Part shown: one piece after another, positions 1-7,291 of the stretch | Position numbering within the stretch: the stretch's first letter is position 1 | Layout of the letters: every line of letters begins with the position of its first letter | Assembly: GCA_965370955.1 (NCBI GenBank) | Contig: CBDUWP010000003.1 | Location: 1 to 41,983 of the forward strand | Direction of reading: 5' to 3' | DNA length: 41,983 nucleotides | Source of the DNA: CBDUWP01 sp965370955 | Lineage (GTDB): Bacteria; Planctomycetota; Phycisphaerae; Sedimentisphaerales; Anaerobacaceae | Program-made: the position numbers and the translations under genes | Notes under the pieces: model-generated | What the model saw: the letters and a program-made list of their open reading frames with translations, nothing else | The model's database searches: none | Told to the model about the DNA's origin: nothing

Positions 1-2
1 AC

Positions 3-833
3 AAATTTTTTATTCTTGTCGCATGCGTAATGTTGGGCAGTGACTTGAGGCAAGTCTGTTGCGGCTTTGGCATAGAAACTATTTGTTATGATTTGCCTGA
101 TTTTGATATCACGAACACAGCTCAATTAAAAGACGCGATAGCTGATAGCGATATAGTCATCAATTGTGCCGCCTATACTAATGTCGATCTCGCTGAGAGC
201 GAATCTGATATCGCTCAAAAAGTTAACACGATTGCTGCTGGCGAGCTTGGAAAACTGGTGACAGAGTTTGGCATCTGGGCTTTGCATATAAGTACAGATT
301 TTGTGTTTGATGGCGAACAGGACTCGCCCTATGTCGAAACGGATATTGCCAGTCCTTTGAGTATTTATGGCCGGACGAAATTTGACGGCGAACAGTTATT
401 TCTAAAAAATTGTCCCGCTGCCGCTGTCATGCGAGTAGAGTGGACTTACGGCAATTTCGGCGACAATTTCCCGAAAAAGATGATTTCGCTAGCTGAAAAG
501 CATGATTGTTTACAGGTTGTCGATGACCAAATTGGCTCGCCGACAGCGACTGTTGAGGTTGCAAAGGCTATTTGCCAATTGATGGATAAAAAGCCAGCCG
601 GCTTATTTCATTTTGCAAACAGTGGTTATGTTAGCCGGTTTGCTCTTGCCGAATTTATTTTTCAGACTCTAGATATTGATATCAAGTTGAGAGCCTGTAA
701 ATCATCTGAGTTTGAAACAGCAGCTAAAAGGCCATTGAACAGCCGGTTCAATTGTGATAAGATTTCAAAATTGCTTAACGAACCGATTAAAGATTGGGCA
801 TTGCCCCTAGAGGAATTTTTGAGGCAGTTATGA
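3..833 (+). CDS. rfbD: dTDP-4-dehydrorhamnose reductase, 5' end cut by window edge
   Basis: Last step of dTDP-L-rhamnose synthesis: NADPH-dependent reduction of dTDP-4-dehydro-L-rhamnose, in the cytoplasm. The RmlD motifs are visible: an NCAAYTNVDLAE stretch, STDFVFDG, the YGRTK catalytic Tyr/Lys pair, and DQIGSPT near the middle. The reading frame is open to the window edge, and the residues before the internal ATG at 30 (ILVACVMLGSDL) align with the first beta strand of the family. The true start is therefore probably upstream, and the ATG at 30 is internal. The nucleotide-binding glycine motif normally seen here (GxxGxxG) is mostly missing: only the final MLG is kept. The stop overlaps the rfbB start by 3 bases (ATGA), so the two are translationally coupled. 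The family is certain; whether this copy is active is less so. Confidence 0.88.
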   Translation, partial: KFFILVACVMLGSDLRQVCCGFGIETICYDLPDFDITNTAQLKDAIADSDIVINCAAYTNVDLAESESDIAQKVNTIAAGELGKLVTEFGIWALHISTDFVFDGEQDSPYVETDIASPLSIYGRTKFDGEQLFLKNCPAAAVMRVEWTYGNFGDNFPKKMISLAEKHDCLQVVDDQIGSPTATVEVAKAICQLMDKKPAGLFHFANSGYVSRFALAEFIFQTLDIDIKLRACKSSEFETAAKRPLNSRFNCDKISKLLNEPIKDWALPLEEFLRQL

Positions 834-1846
834 GACGAATTTTAGTTACAGGCGGAGCAGGTTTCATTGGCAGCAATTTCGTTCGCATGATTCTTGACGA
901 GCATACCGATTGTTTTGTTGTCAATGTTGACAGCTTGACCTATGCTGGTAATCTCGAAAATCTCGAGGGCTGTTTCGATAATCCAAATCATAAATTTGTC
1001 AAGGCTGATATCTGTGATACTTCTGCTGTCAGCGGGCTTGTCAAAGAGCATAAGATTGATTCGATAGTCAATTTCGCCGCTGAAAGTCACGTCGACCGTT
1101 CTCTAACCAGTCCCGATATTTTTATCGAGACCAATGTCAAGGGCACGTTGAGATTATTGCAGATTGCTCGCGATTGTAAATTGCAGCGTTTCTTACAGGT
1201 TTCAACTGACGAGGTTTACGGCTCTTTGCAATTGGATGGCGGCGAGTTTACAGAGGCCACGCCCATTAGCCCGAATTCTCCCTATTCAGCCAGTAAAGCG
1301 GCTGCCGACCATTTGGTTTGCGCTTTTGGTCATAGCTGGAATTTGCCGTATAATATTACCAGATGCTCGAATAACTACGGCCGGTTTCAATTTCCGGAAA
1401 AGCTCATTCCGCTGATAATAAATAACGCTTTGCACGATAAGCCTTTGCCTGTTTACGGCGATGGCCTTTATGTTCGCGATTGGCTTTATGTTTACGATCA
1501 TTGCACGGCGATTTGGAAGGTGCTAACTGAATCGGATGCCGGTGAGATTTATAATATTGGCGGCTGCAATGAAAAGGCTAACATCGAGGTCGTGAAATTG
1601 ATATTAGCTCATCTTGATAAGCCCGAAAGTTTGATAAAATATGTAGAGGACAGGCCCGGTCACGACAGGCGTTATGCCATAGATGCTACAAAAATAATGA
1701 CTTCGCTCGATTGGAAGCCGTCGGTCACATTTGAGCAGGGCATTAAGGGAACTATCGATTGGTATCTCGGAAATTCAAAATGGCTCAACAATGTCGTCAC
1801 AGGTGATTATCAAAGTTATTACGATCAGATGTATCTTGGCCGTTAA
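830..1846 (+). CDS. rfbB: dTDP-glucose 4,6-dehydratase
   Basis: Converts dTDP-glucose to dTDP-4-keto-6-deoxyglucose with bound NAD+, the second step of the rhamnose pathway. It is a short-chain dehydrogenase of 338 residues, the usual family length. An intact TGGAGFIGSN nucleotide-binding loop lies at the N-terminus. It is followed by FAAESHVDRS, the STDEVYG motif with the catalytic Asp/Glu, and YSASKAAAD with the active-site Tyr and Lys. RCSNNYG and RDWLYV are also conserved. The start at 830 overlaps the rfbD stop and begins MRRILVTGG. An in-frame ATG at 794 would add 12 residues foreign to the family. The missing pathway genes (rfbA, rfbC) would lie outside the window. Confidence 0.95.
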   Translation: MRRILVTGGAGFIGSNFVRMILDEHTDCFVVNVDSLTYAGNLENLEGCFDNPNHKFVKADICDTSAVSGLVKEHKIDSIVNFAAESHVDRSLTSPDIFIETNVKGTLRLLQIARDCKLQRFLQVSTDEVYGSLQLDGGEFTEATPISPNSPYSASKAAADHLVCAFGHSWNLPYNITRCSNNYGRFQFPEKLIPLIINNALHDKPLPVYGDGLYVRDWLYVYDHCTAIWKVLTESDAGEIYNIGGCNEKANIEVVKLILAHLDKPESLIKYVEDRPGHDRRYAIDATKIMTSLDWKPSVTFEQGIKGTIDWYLGNSKWLNNVVTGDYQSYYDQMYLGR

Positions 1847-1873
1847 AGTTTTTTTGGTTAAATAAGGTTTTGA

Positions 1874-2479
1874 ATGTTGAATAATTCTCACGACAGAACG
1901 GATACACAGCTCTTGATAGATTTTGTAGCTGGCAGTGAATCTGCGTTCGTTGAGATTATGAATCGTTATAAGGATGGACTTTATAGTTTTTTGTCCCGTT
2001 TTTTATACGATCACGCTTTGGTCGAGGATGTTTTTCAGGAGACATTTTTACAGCTTTTCAAAAGTGCCACAAGTTTTGATACCTCCCGCAATTTGCGTCC
2101 ATGGCTGTTTACGATCGCTGCCAACAAAGCCAAAGATGTTCTTCGTAAACAAAAAAGGCAAAAAACAATTAGCATAGATTCTGTTTCCGAGCAGCATCAA
2201 ATGAGCTTTGAAGATATGCTGTCGATGTTAAAATCGTCAGATGTAACAGCTTACGATGAACTGGCGCAGATTGAGCTCGCCGATCAGGTCAAGCAGGTTA
2301 TAGCAAATATGCCGGAAAATCTGCGAGAAATATTGATTTTAATGTATTTTAATCGATTTTCTTACAAACAAATCGCTGAAATGTTGAGTATACCTATTGG
2401 AACGGTTAAGAGCCGGTTGCATTCGGCGGTTGGCCGATTCGGCAAGGATTTCAAGGCCGCTCATGGAGATATGAAGTAA
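1874..2479 (+). CDS. ECF-type RNA polymerase sigma factor
   Basis: Alternative sigma-70 family factor of 201 residues. Region 2 is visible at about residues 25-95, with the DVFQETFLQLF helix and RPWLFTIAANKAKDVLRK. Region 4 is at about residues 145-195, with YKQIAEMLSIPIGTVKSR as the -35 recognition helix-turn-helix. Regions 1 and 3 are absent, as expected for an ECF factor. The stop codon directly abuts the ATG of the next gene, which encodes a membrane protein with an anti-sigma-like N-terminus. The two probably form a sigma/anti-sigma pair. A modest AAGG ribosome site precedes the start. Target genes cannot be read from the sequence. Confidence 0.93.
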   Translation: MLNNSHDRTDTQLLIDFVAGSESAFVEIMNRYKDGLYSFLSRFLYDHALVEDVFQETFLQLFKSATSFDTSRNLRPWLFTIAANKAKDVLRKQKRQKTISIDSVSEQHQMSFEDMLSMLKSSDVTAYDELAQIELADQVKQVIANMPENLREILILMYFNRFSYKQIAEMLSIPIGTVKSRLHSAVGRFGKDFKAAHGDMK

Positions 2480-3526
2480 ATGGAAGCATTGACTGATAAA
2501 CAAAAGCAGTTGATTTTTGATTATTGCAGTGGTTTCGCTGACGATTTTGAAGCGATGCAGGCGCGAAGACTGTTGGATTCTAGTCCTGAGGCATTAGCTC
2601 TTTCGGATCAGCTCAACAGGCAATTGCAGATTTTCAGTGCTGTTTCAAGTGACAAGTGTCCCGATGATCTGGTTCAGAAAACCTTGCTCAAGCTCAAGCA
2701 AAGTTCCCACACTATTAACAATACCGACAGTCGCCTCAATCAGCTTTTGGTCGATCAGATACGGATGTCAGCTAAGGCCGACAGTTCGGCCTCCGGCACG
2801 ATGCGTCACATTTTACAGATAAGTTCTATTGCCGCTTCGGTTTTGATTATTGCGATGTTGTTTATGCCTTCACTGCGATTAGCTAGACAGAAGTCATGGC
2901 AGATAGCTTGCCAAAGGCAGCTTGGTCGAGTTTTTCAGGGCATCAGTGATTACAGTTACGATAATGATGGCAAACTGCCCGCAGTTGCCGCCGGAAATCC
3001 TTGGTGGCAATTAGGTAATCAAAATCCGGATGAGAACAAATCCAACACTAAAAACATGTGGAAATTGGTCAGGCAAAGTTACGTTAATCCTTCCGATTTT
3101 ATTTGTCCGGGTCGTCGTCAAGGCAGAGCTGTTAAGCTTTCCGATATGCAGCTCCACAAATACAATGATTTTCCCAGCAGAAAATATATCACATACAGCT
3201 ATGGTGTTATTAGCGAAGACGTCAGCAATTGCGATATTCCTGGCAGGCGGGTGTTGATGGCTGATCTAAATCCTTTGTTTGAGAAGCTTCCTGAAAATTA
3301 TTCTGTGCCGTTTAAGCTGATTATGAATGACTCGATGCGTTTGGCTAATAGCCACAATCACAATCGCACCGGCCAGAATATATTGTTTTCAGATGGCTCT
3401 GTTGGTTTTAAGCGAACTCGTCGTGTAGGCCTTGTAGAGGATGATATTTTCACTCTCCATGACAGGGATGTTTACGAGGGCATTGAGACACCTGATTGTT
3501 CTTCCGATGTTTTTGTCGCGCCTTAG
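2480..3526 (+). CDS. Probable membrane anti-sigma factor with C-terminal H-X9-DG type domain
   Basis: 348 residues in three parts. Residues 1-75 are a soluble helical segment (DKQKQLIFDYCSGFADDFEA, later CPDDLVQKT). I recognise this from planctomycete proteins encoded next to ECF sigma factors, and it lacks the full zinc-finger cysteines. Residues 111-130 form one membrane helix. The C-terminal part resembles planctomycete prepilin-like H-X9-DG proteins: RQLGRVFQGISDYSYDNDGKLP after the helix, and NILFSDGSVGFKR near the end. The inferred topology is N-terminus inside binding the sigma factor and C-terminus outside as sensor. Translation is coupled to the sigma gene (TAA directly followed by ATG). 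The anti-sigma role is inferred from position and the N-terminal resemblance. Confidence 0.7.
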   Translation: MEALTDKQKQLIFDYCSGFADDFEAMQARRLLDSSPEALALSDQLNRQLQIFSAVSSDKCPDDLVQKTLLKLKQSSHTINNTDSRLNQLLVDQIRMSAKADSSASGTMRHILQISSIAASVLIIAMLFMPSLRLARQKSWQIACQRQLGRVFQGISDYSYDNDGKLPAVAAGNPWWQLGNQNPDENKSNTKNMWKLVRQSYVNPSDFICPGRRQGRAVKLSDMQLHKYNDFPSRKYITYSYGVISEDVSNCDIPGRRVLMADLNPLFEKLPENYSVPFKLIMNDSMRLANSHNHNRTGQNILFSDGSVGFKRTRRVGLVEDDIFTLHDRDVYEGIETPDCSSDVFVAP

Positions 3527-3670
3527 AACAGTTTGATTTTTACTACGACATTTTTTACTGCGGCATTTATGCTTACTACGGCTTTTGTACTCGCCCCTTT
3601 ATCGTCCCCTAATCGCTTGGTCCCTCGGCAAAAATTTTCTATTTTCCACGCTCAAAAACAATTATTAGAA

Positions 3671-4906
3671 CTAGCCCCTTGTTGCAGCCATGACGATGAT
3701 CGCCACAAGCAATGCTGCTGCGATTGCTCCTAAAGCTATAGTTGCGATGCGGTAATGGGCAACAGTTTTTTCTTCGTCTTCGTAGTATTCGTCTGTATCT
3801 TCGATTTGTTCGCCTTGGCTGAGGCCGCTGAGTGTTGAGACGTCGAATCGTTTGTGTGCTCTAAGCGGTAATTGGCCATTTTTTATGGCATCCAGATCCG
3901 CCATCAGTTCCTCGATATTGTCATATCGATCAAGCTTATTTTTCGCCATCATTATTTCGATAACTTCGCTGACTCCAGCTGATAAAGCCGTGTTTATATG
4001 GTCAGGCGGCACGAGCGGTTCTTTTAGATGTTTCCGCATGACATCAGCTGGCTTATCCGCCATGAATGGCACTCGGCCTGTCACCAAGTGATAAAAGGTT
4101 GCTCCGAGTCCGTAGATATCAGCTCTGCCGTCGATATCCATTTCGCCCTTTATTTGTTCTGGTGCGATATAGTATGGTGTTCCGTATGCCTTACCAGCTT
4201 CAGATTGTGCGGCTTCGATATCGGTTGTGGCTCTAGCCAGTCCCATATCAGCCAGTTTCACTACGCCGTCTTTATTTATCATGATATTTTTCGGTTTGAC
4301 GTCGCGGTGAATTAGTCCGCAGCTATGAGCATGTGATAGGGCTCTTGCGACTTGGATGATGATTTCTATTGCTTCTGTTTCGGCGAATATTTTATTTTTC
4401 GCCAAATCATCGTAGAGCGTTTTGCCCTCGACATATTCCATAACGAAATAATGATAGCCGCCTGCGACGCCAACATCATAAGCCTGTACTATATTGTTAT
4501 GGTTTAATTTAGCGGCAGCTTTACCTTCTTTGTAAAATCTGCTGACGTAATCATCGTTTTCGCTGAACTTTTGCGGCAGCACTTTGATAGCCACAAATCT
4601 GTCGAGGCTTAGCTGTTTTGCTTTGTAGACGATAGCCATTGCTCCGGAGCCGAGTTTGCCGATAATTTTATATCCGGGAATTTGATGGGCAGCGACTTTA
4701 GTTTCTTTGATGTTTGTTTTAAGCCTTTCAGCTTGCGTGGCGGTCATATAGCCTAAATCTATTACAATGTCCTGCAATTGTATCGGGCTGATTTTCAGTC
4801 GTTCTTTAAGCTCATTCAGTGAGCGGCACAGTTCTGCATCGGAACACAGGCCTCGCTCGACAGCTAATTTTCCAAATACGGTATCGTAATTTGTTTCGTT
4901 TTTCAT
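3671..4906 (-). CDS. Membrane-anchored Ser/Thr protein kinase
   Basis: Eukaryote-like Hanks-type kinase of 411 residues. The kinase domain spans about residues 79-340. It has a glycine loop GSGAMAIV (86-93), the ATP-binding Lys108 in VAIKVL, catalytic HRDVKPKN (200-207), a DMG metal motif (220-222, in place of DFG) and APE (248-250). A single membrane helix lies at about residues 386-408, just before the C-terminus, so the kinase faces the cytoplasm with almost nothing outside. The first 70 residues are a separate helical domain (FGKLAVERGL, LGYMTATQAE) of a kind seen before planctomycete kinases; its function is unknown to me. The gene is convergent with the anti-sigma gene. Substrates are unknown. 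Confidence 0.9.
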   Translation of the reverse strand: MKNETNYDTVFGKLAVERGLCSDAELCRSLNELKERLKISPIQLQDIVIDLGYMTATQAERLKTNIKETKVAAHQIPGYKIIGKLGSGAMAIVYKAKQLSLDRFVAIKVLPQKFSENDDYVSRFYKEGKAAAKLNHNNIVQAYDVGVAGGYHYFVMEYVEGKTLYDDLAKNKIFAETEAIEIIIQVARALSHAHSCGLIHRDVKPKNIMINKDGVVKLADMGLARATTDIEAAQSEAGKAYGTPYYIAPEQIKGEMDIDGRADIYGLGATFYHLVTGRVPFMADKPADVMRKHLKEPLVPPDHINTALSAGVSEVIEIMMAKNKLDRYDNIEELMADLDAIKNGQLPLRAHKRFDVSTLSGLSQGEQIEDTDEYYEDEEKTVAHYRIATIALGAIAAALLVAIIVMAATRG

Positions 4907-5211
4907 GTTTTCAGGCTAAATTTTTGTAAATTGACGGCCATCTGAAACAGTTCATCAGCCATTATGTCCTATAAAGCGAGTTTGTCAATTTTTAATTAGC
5001 GATTATGTTTTTAAAAAACCCCTCATTTTTTTAAATCGGCTAAAAGTTCCGTTAAAGATGATTAAATAATTTTTGATATAGAATCGTTTTCGTCAAATAG
5101 ACTTTTAGAGTTGACTTGATTCCATATTTAGTTAAACTAGAGGCCTTTGATATTAGCTAATTTAGCTGATTTTTGATTATTAAGTCAGCAACCTTTATAA
5201 GGAGATTGCAG
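4907..5211. other. Intergenic region between divergent kinase and etfB genes
   Basis: About 300 AT-rich bases between the start of the minus-strand kinase and etfB. I see no convincing reading frame or RNA. It must carry promoters for both directions; only the etf-directed one (5111-5138) can be pointed to. Confidence 0.6.
5111..5138 (+). promoter_or_regulatory. Candidate sigma-70 promoter for etfBA
   Basis: TTGACT at 5111-5116 and TAAACT at 5133-5138, spaced 16 bases, about 75 bases before the etfB start. The -35 box is a 5/6 match and the -10 box 4/6. Sequence match only. Confidence 0.42.
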
Positions 5212-6123
5212 GTGGGTTACAACATGGTTGTGCTGGTTAAACAGGTCCCTGATACGACAAAAGTTACAGGTAAAGCGATGAACGACGATGGCACTATCAA
5301 TCGCGGGGCTTTACCTACGATTTTTAATCCTGAGGATCTTAACGCTTTGGAGCTGGCTTTACAGATTAAAGAGAGTTTTGGCGGGAAAATAACCGTAGTT
5401 ACCATGGGTCCTCCGACTGCAGCTGATGTTTTGCGTCAATCCCTTTATCGCGGTGCTGATGATGCCATTTTGATTTCAGATATGCGAGGTGCTGCAAGTG
5501 ACACCCTTGCCACCAGCTATATTTTGAGTTGTGCGGTTAAAAAGCTTGGATTTGACATTGTCATTTGCGGCCATCAGGCCATAGATGGCGATACTGCTCA
5601 AGTTGGCCCTCAATTGGCTGAAAAGCTGAATATCACTCAAGCCACTTATGTCGAGGAATTTTTAGGCATTGAAGATGGTTCTGTGATTGTAAAGCGGAAT
5701 ATAGGTAGCGGCTGGCAGAAGGTCAGTGCCAAATTGCCTGTTCTTATGACAGCTTTAGGGACAGTGAATGAGCCAAGAGTTGCTGCTGCCAAAAGCATGA
5801 TGGTCTATAAAAATGCGAAGACTCGCCTAGAGGTTCAAGCCACTGTTACATCGGACAATCCAGATGCTGATGAGACTGTGATTAAAGATTTAACCAAGCG
5901 TAAATGTCAGCAGCTAGAAGATAAAAATCTGTTGATTAAGCTTTGGGACTTGGATTATTTAGAGGCTGATCTTTCTTGGTGCGGCAGAAATGGTTCACCG
6001 ACAAAGGTCCATCGTATCCAGAGTGTCGTTTTGTCAGCTAAACAGAGCAAGGATATTGCCGCCACTGATGAGGCTATTGACGAGATGATTCACGAGTTAA
6101 TCAAAGACAACACAATTGCTTAA
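5212..6123 (+). CDS. etfB: Electron transfer flavoprotein beta subunit
   Basis: Beta subunit of the heterodimeric ETF, which takes electrons from acyl-CoA dehydrogenases and passes them to the quinone pool or a partner oxidoreductase. The N-terminal VVLVKQVPDT is the family hallmark. GGKITVVTMGP, ICGHQAIDGDTAQVGPQLAE and the later TALGTVNEPR region are also conserved. The length is 303 residues. I chose the GTG at 5212 because AAGGAG at 5199-5204 sits 7 bases upstream. The first in-frame ATG (5224) would be 19 bases away, and the ATG at 5173 lies upstream of the ribosome site. The gene is followed by etfA and an acyl-CoA dehydrogenase on the same strand, with a repeat copy in the gap before etfA. 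Confidence 0.93.
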   Translation: MGYNMVVLVKQVPDTTKVTGKAMNDDGTINRGALPTIFNPEDLNALELALQIKESFGGKITVVTMGPPTAADVLRQSLYRGADDAILISDMRGAASDTLATSYILSCAVKKLGFDIVICGHQAIDGDTAQVGPQLAEKLNITQATYVEEFLGIEDGSVIVKRNIGSGWQKVSAKLPVLMTALGTVNEPRVAAAKSMMVYKNAKTRLEVQATVTSDNPDADETVIKDLTKRKCQQLEDKNLLIKLWDLDYLEADLSWCGRNGSPTKVHRIQSVVLSAKQSKDIAATDEAIDEMIHELIKDNTIA

Positions 6124-6151
6124 GATTTTTCAGTTATTATTGAATTTCAGA

Positions 6152-6187
6152 CTACAGCCTTAGGGATGTAGTATTACGAAGAAAAAA
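6152..6187 (+). repeat. 36-base dispersed repeat, copy A (inverted partner at 9096-9131)
   Basis: Located between etfB and etfA. Its last 22 bases (6166-6187) are an exact reverse complement of 9096-9117. Over all 36 bases I count 3 differences from the partner. Each copy contains a small hairpin: CTACA pairs with TGTAG around a loop containing CCTTAG. It could be a REP-like or MITE-like element, or a pair of RNA elements within the transcript. Confidence 0.7.
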
Positions 6188-6217
6188 AACGTATAAATTT
6201 TTAAGGTTTCAATTTAC

Positions 6218-7246
6218 ATGATAGAGGTGAATAAAAAAGGGCAGGTCTGGGTTTTTGCTGAGCAGCATGCAGGTAAACTAGAGGACACTTCGGTCGAGCT
6301 TATGAGTAAGGCCCGCACTTTAGCTGATGAGTTAAATGTCAAGCTTGCTGTTATCGTTTTGGGTGACAATGTCAAATCTTTAGCTCCGCCATTGATTCAA
6401 TTTGGCGCTGATGAGATTATTTTGGCTGACAATCCGCTGCTCGAGCATTATCAAACGAACAGTTATACGAAGACGATTTGCAGCCTTATCGAAAAACATA
6501 AGCCGCAGATAGTTCTTTATGGTGCGACTGCTGTTGGCCGCGATCTTGCTCCTCGAATTGCCAGCCAGATGAAAGCCGGCCTTACAGCCGATTGCACAGA
6601 TTTACAGATAGGCACTCACAAGATCACCAAAACAGGCGAAGTTCACGATGGTTTGCTCTTTCAGATTCGCCCAGCTTTTGGCGGAAACATTATAGCTACT
6701 ATTATCAATTTCGATCGTTGGCCTCAGATGGCTACGGTTCGCGAAGGTGTTATGCCTATGCCCGAGCCCGATGGTTCACGTAAGGGCAAGGTGACTACAG
6801 AATCTGTTGAATTGTCGATAGAGGATTTAACTTTTGAGATTTTGGAAGAGCATAAGCGTCAAAAGAAAGTCAACTTAAAGGCTGCCCGGATTATTGTTGC
6901 AGGCGGCGCAGGTGTCGGCAGTAAGGATAATTTTCGCAAGATTTGGGATTTAGCCAATTGTTTAGGAGCTGCTCCTGCTGCGACTCGCGCTGCTGTCGAT
7001 CTTGGGTTTATCGACCATGATCATCAGGTTGGCCAGACAGGCACTACGGTTCGGCCGAGTCTTTATATTGCCGCCGGTATTAGCGGCGCTATTCAGCATC
7101 AAGCTGGTATGAATCAGAGTCAGAAGATTATAGCTATAAACAACGATCCCAATGCCCCTATTTTTGGCGTGGCTCATTACAGAATTGTCGGCGATTTGAA
7201 TGAAGTTTTGCCGAAGATGATCAAAGCTGTCAAAGAAAAAGTATAA
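6218..7246 (+). CDS. etfA: Electron transfer flavoprotein alpha subunit
   Basis: FAD-binding alpha subunit of ETF, 342 residues. The N-terminal half is the alpha/beta domain that pairs with EtfB (VWVFAEQHAGKLEDTSVELM). The C-terminal FAD domain shows the conserved run GAAPAATRAAVDLGF, then GQTGTTVRPSLYIAAGISGA, IQHQAGM and INNDPNAPIF. The order etfB, etfA, acyl-CoA dehydrogenase points to a dedicated acyl-CoA oxidation unit. The gap to etfB is 94 bases and contains a repeat element that could form a hairpin in the mRNA. The ribosome site is weak (TAAGG), so alpha-subunit translation may depend partly on the upstream gene. Confidence 0.95.
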   Translation: MIEVNKKGQVWVFAEQHAGKLEDTSVELMSKARTLADELNVKLAVIVLGDNVKSLAPPLIQFGADEIILADNPLLEHYQTNSYTKTICSLIEKHKPQIVLYGATAVGRDLAPRIASQMKAGLTADCTDLQIGTHKITKTGEVHDGLLFQIRPAFGGNIIATIINFDRWPQMATVREGVMPMPEPDGSRKGKVTTESVELSIEDLTFEILEEHKRQKKVNLKAARIIVAGGAGVGSKDNFRKIWDLANCLGAAPAATRAAVDLGFIDHDHQVGQTGTTVRPSLYIAAGISGAIQHQAGMNQSQKIIAINNDPNAPIFGVAHYRIVGDLNEVLPKMIKAVKEKV

Positions 7247-7291
7247 TTGATTTTATAAGAAGATGAATCGTTAGAATTGGAATATTAAGTT

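Noticed and set aside
3533..3733. 66-residue open frame after the anti-sigma gene
   Set aside because: No ribosome site, low-complexity Cys-rich end produced by reading the kinase gene antisense, and overlap with the kinase 3' end.
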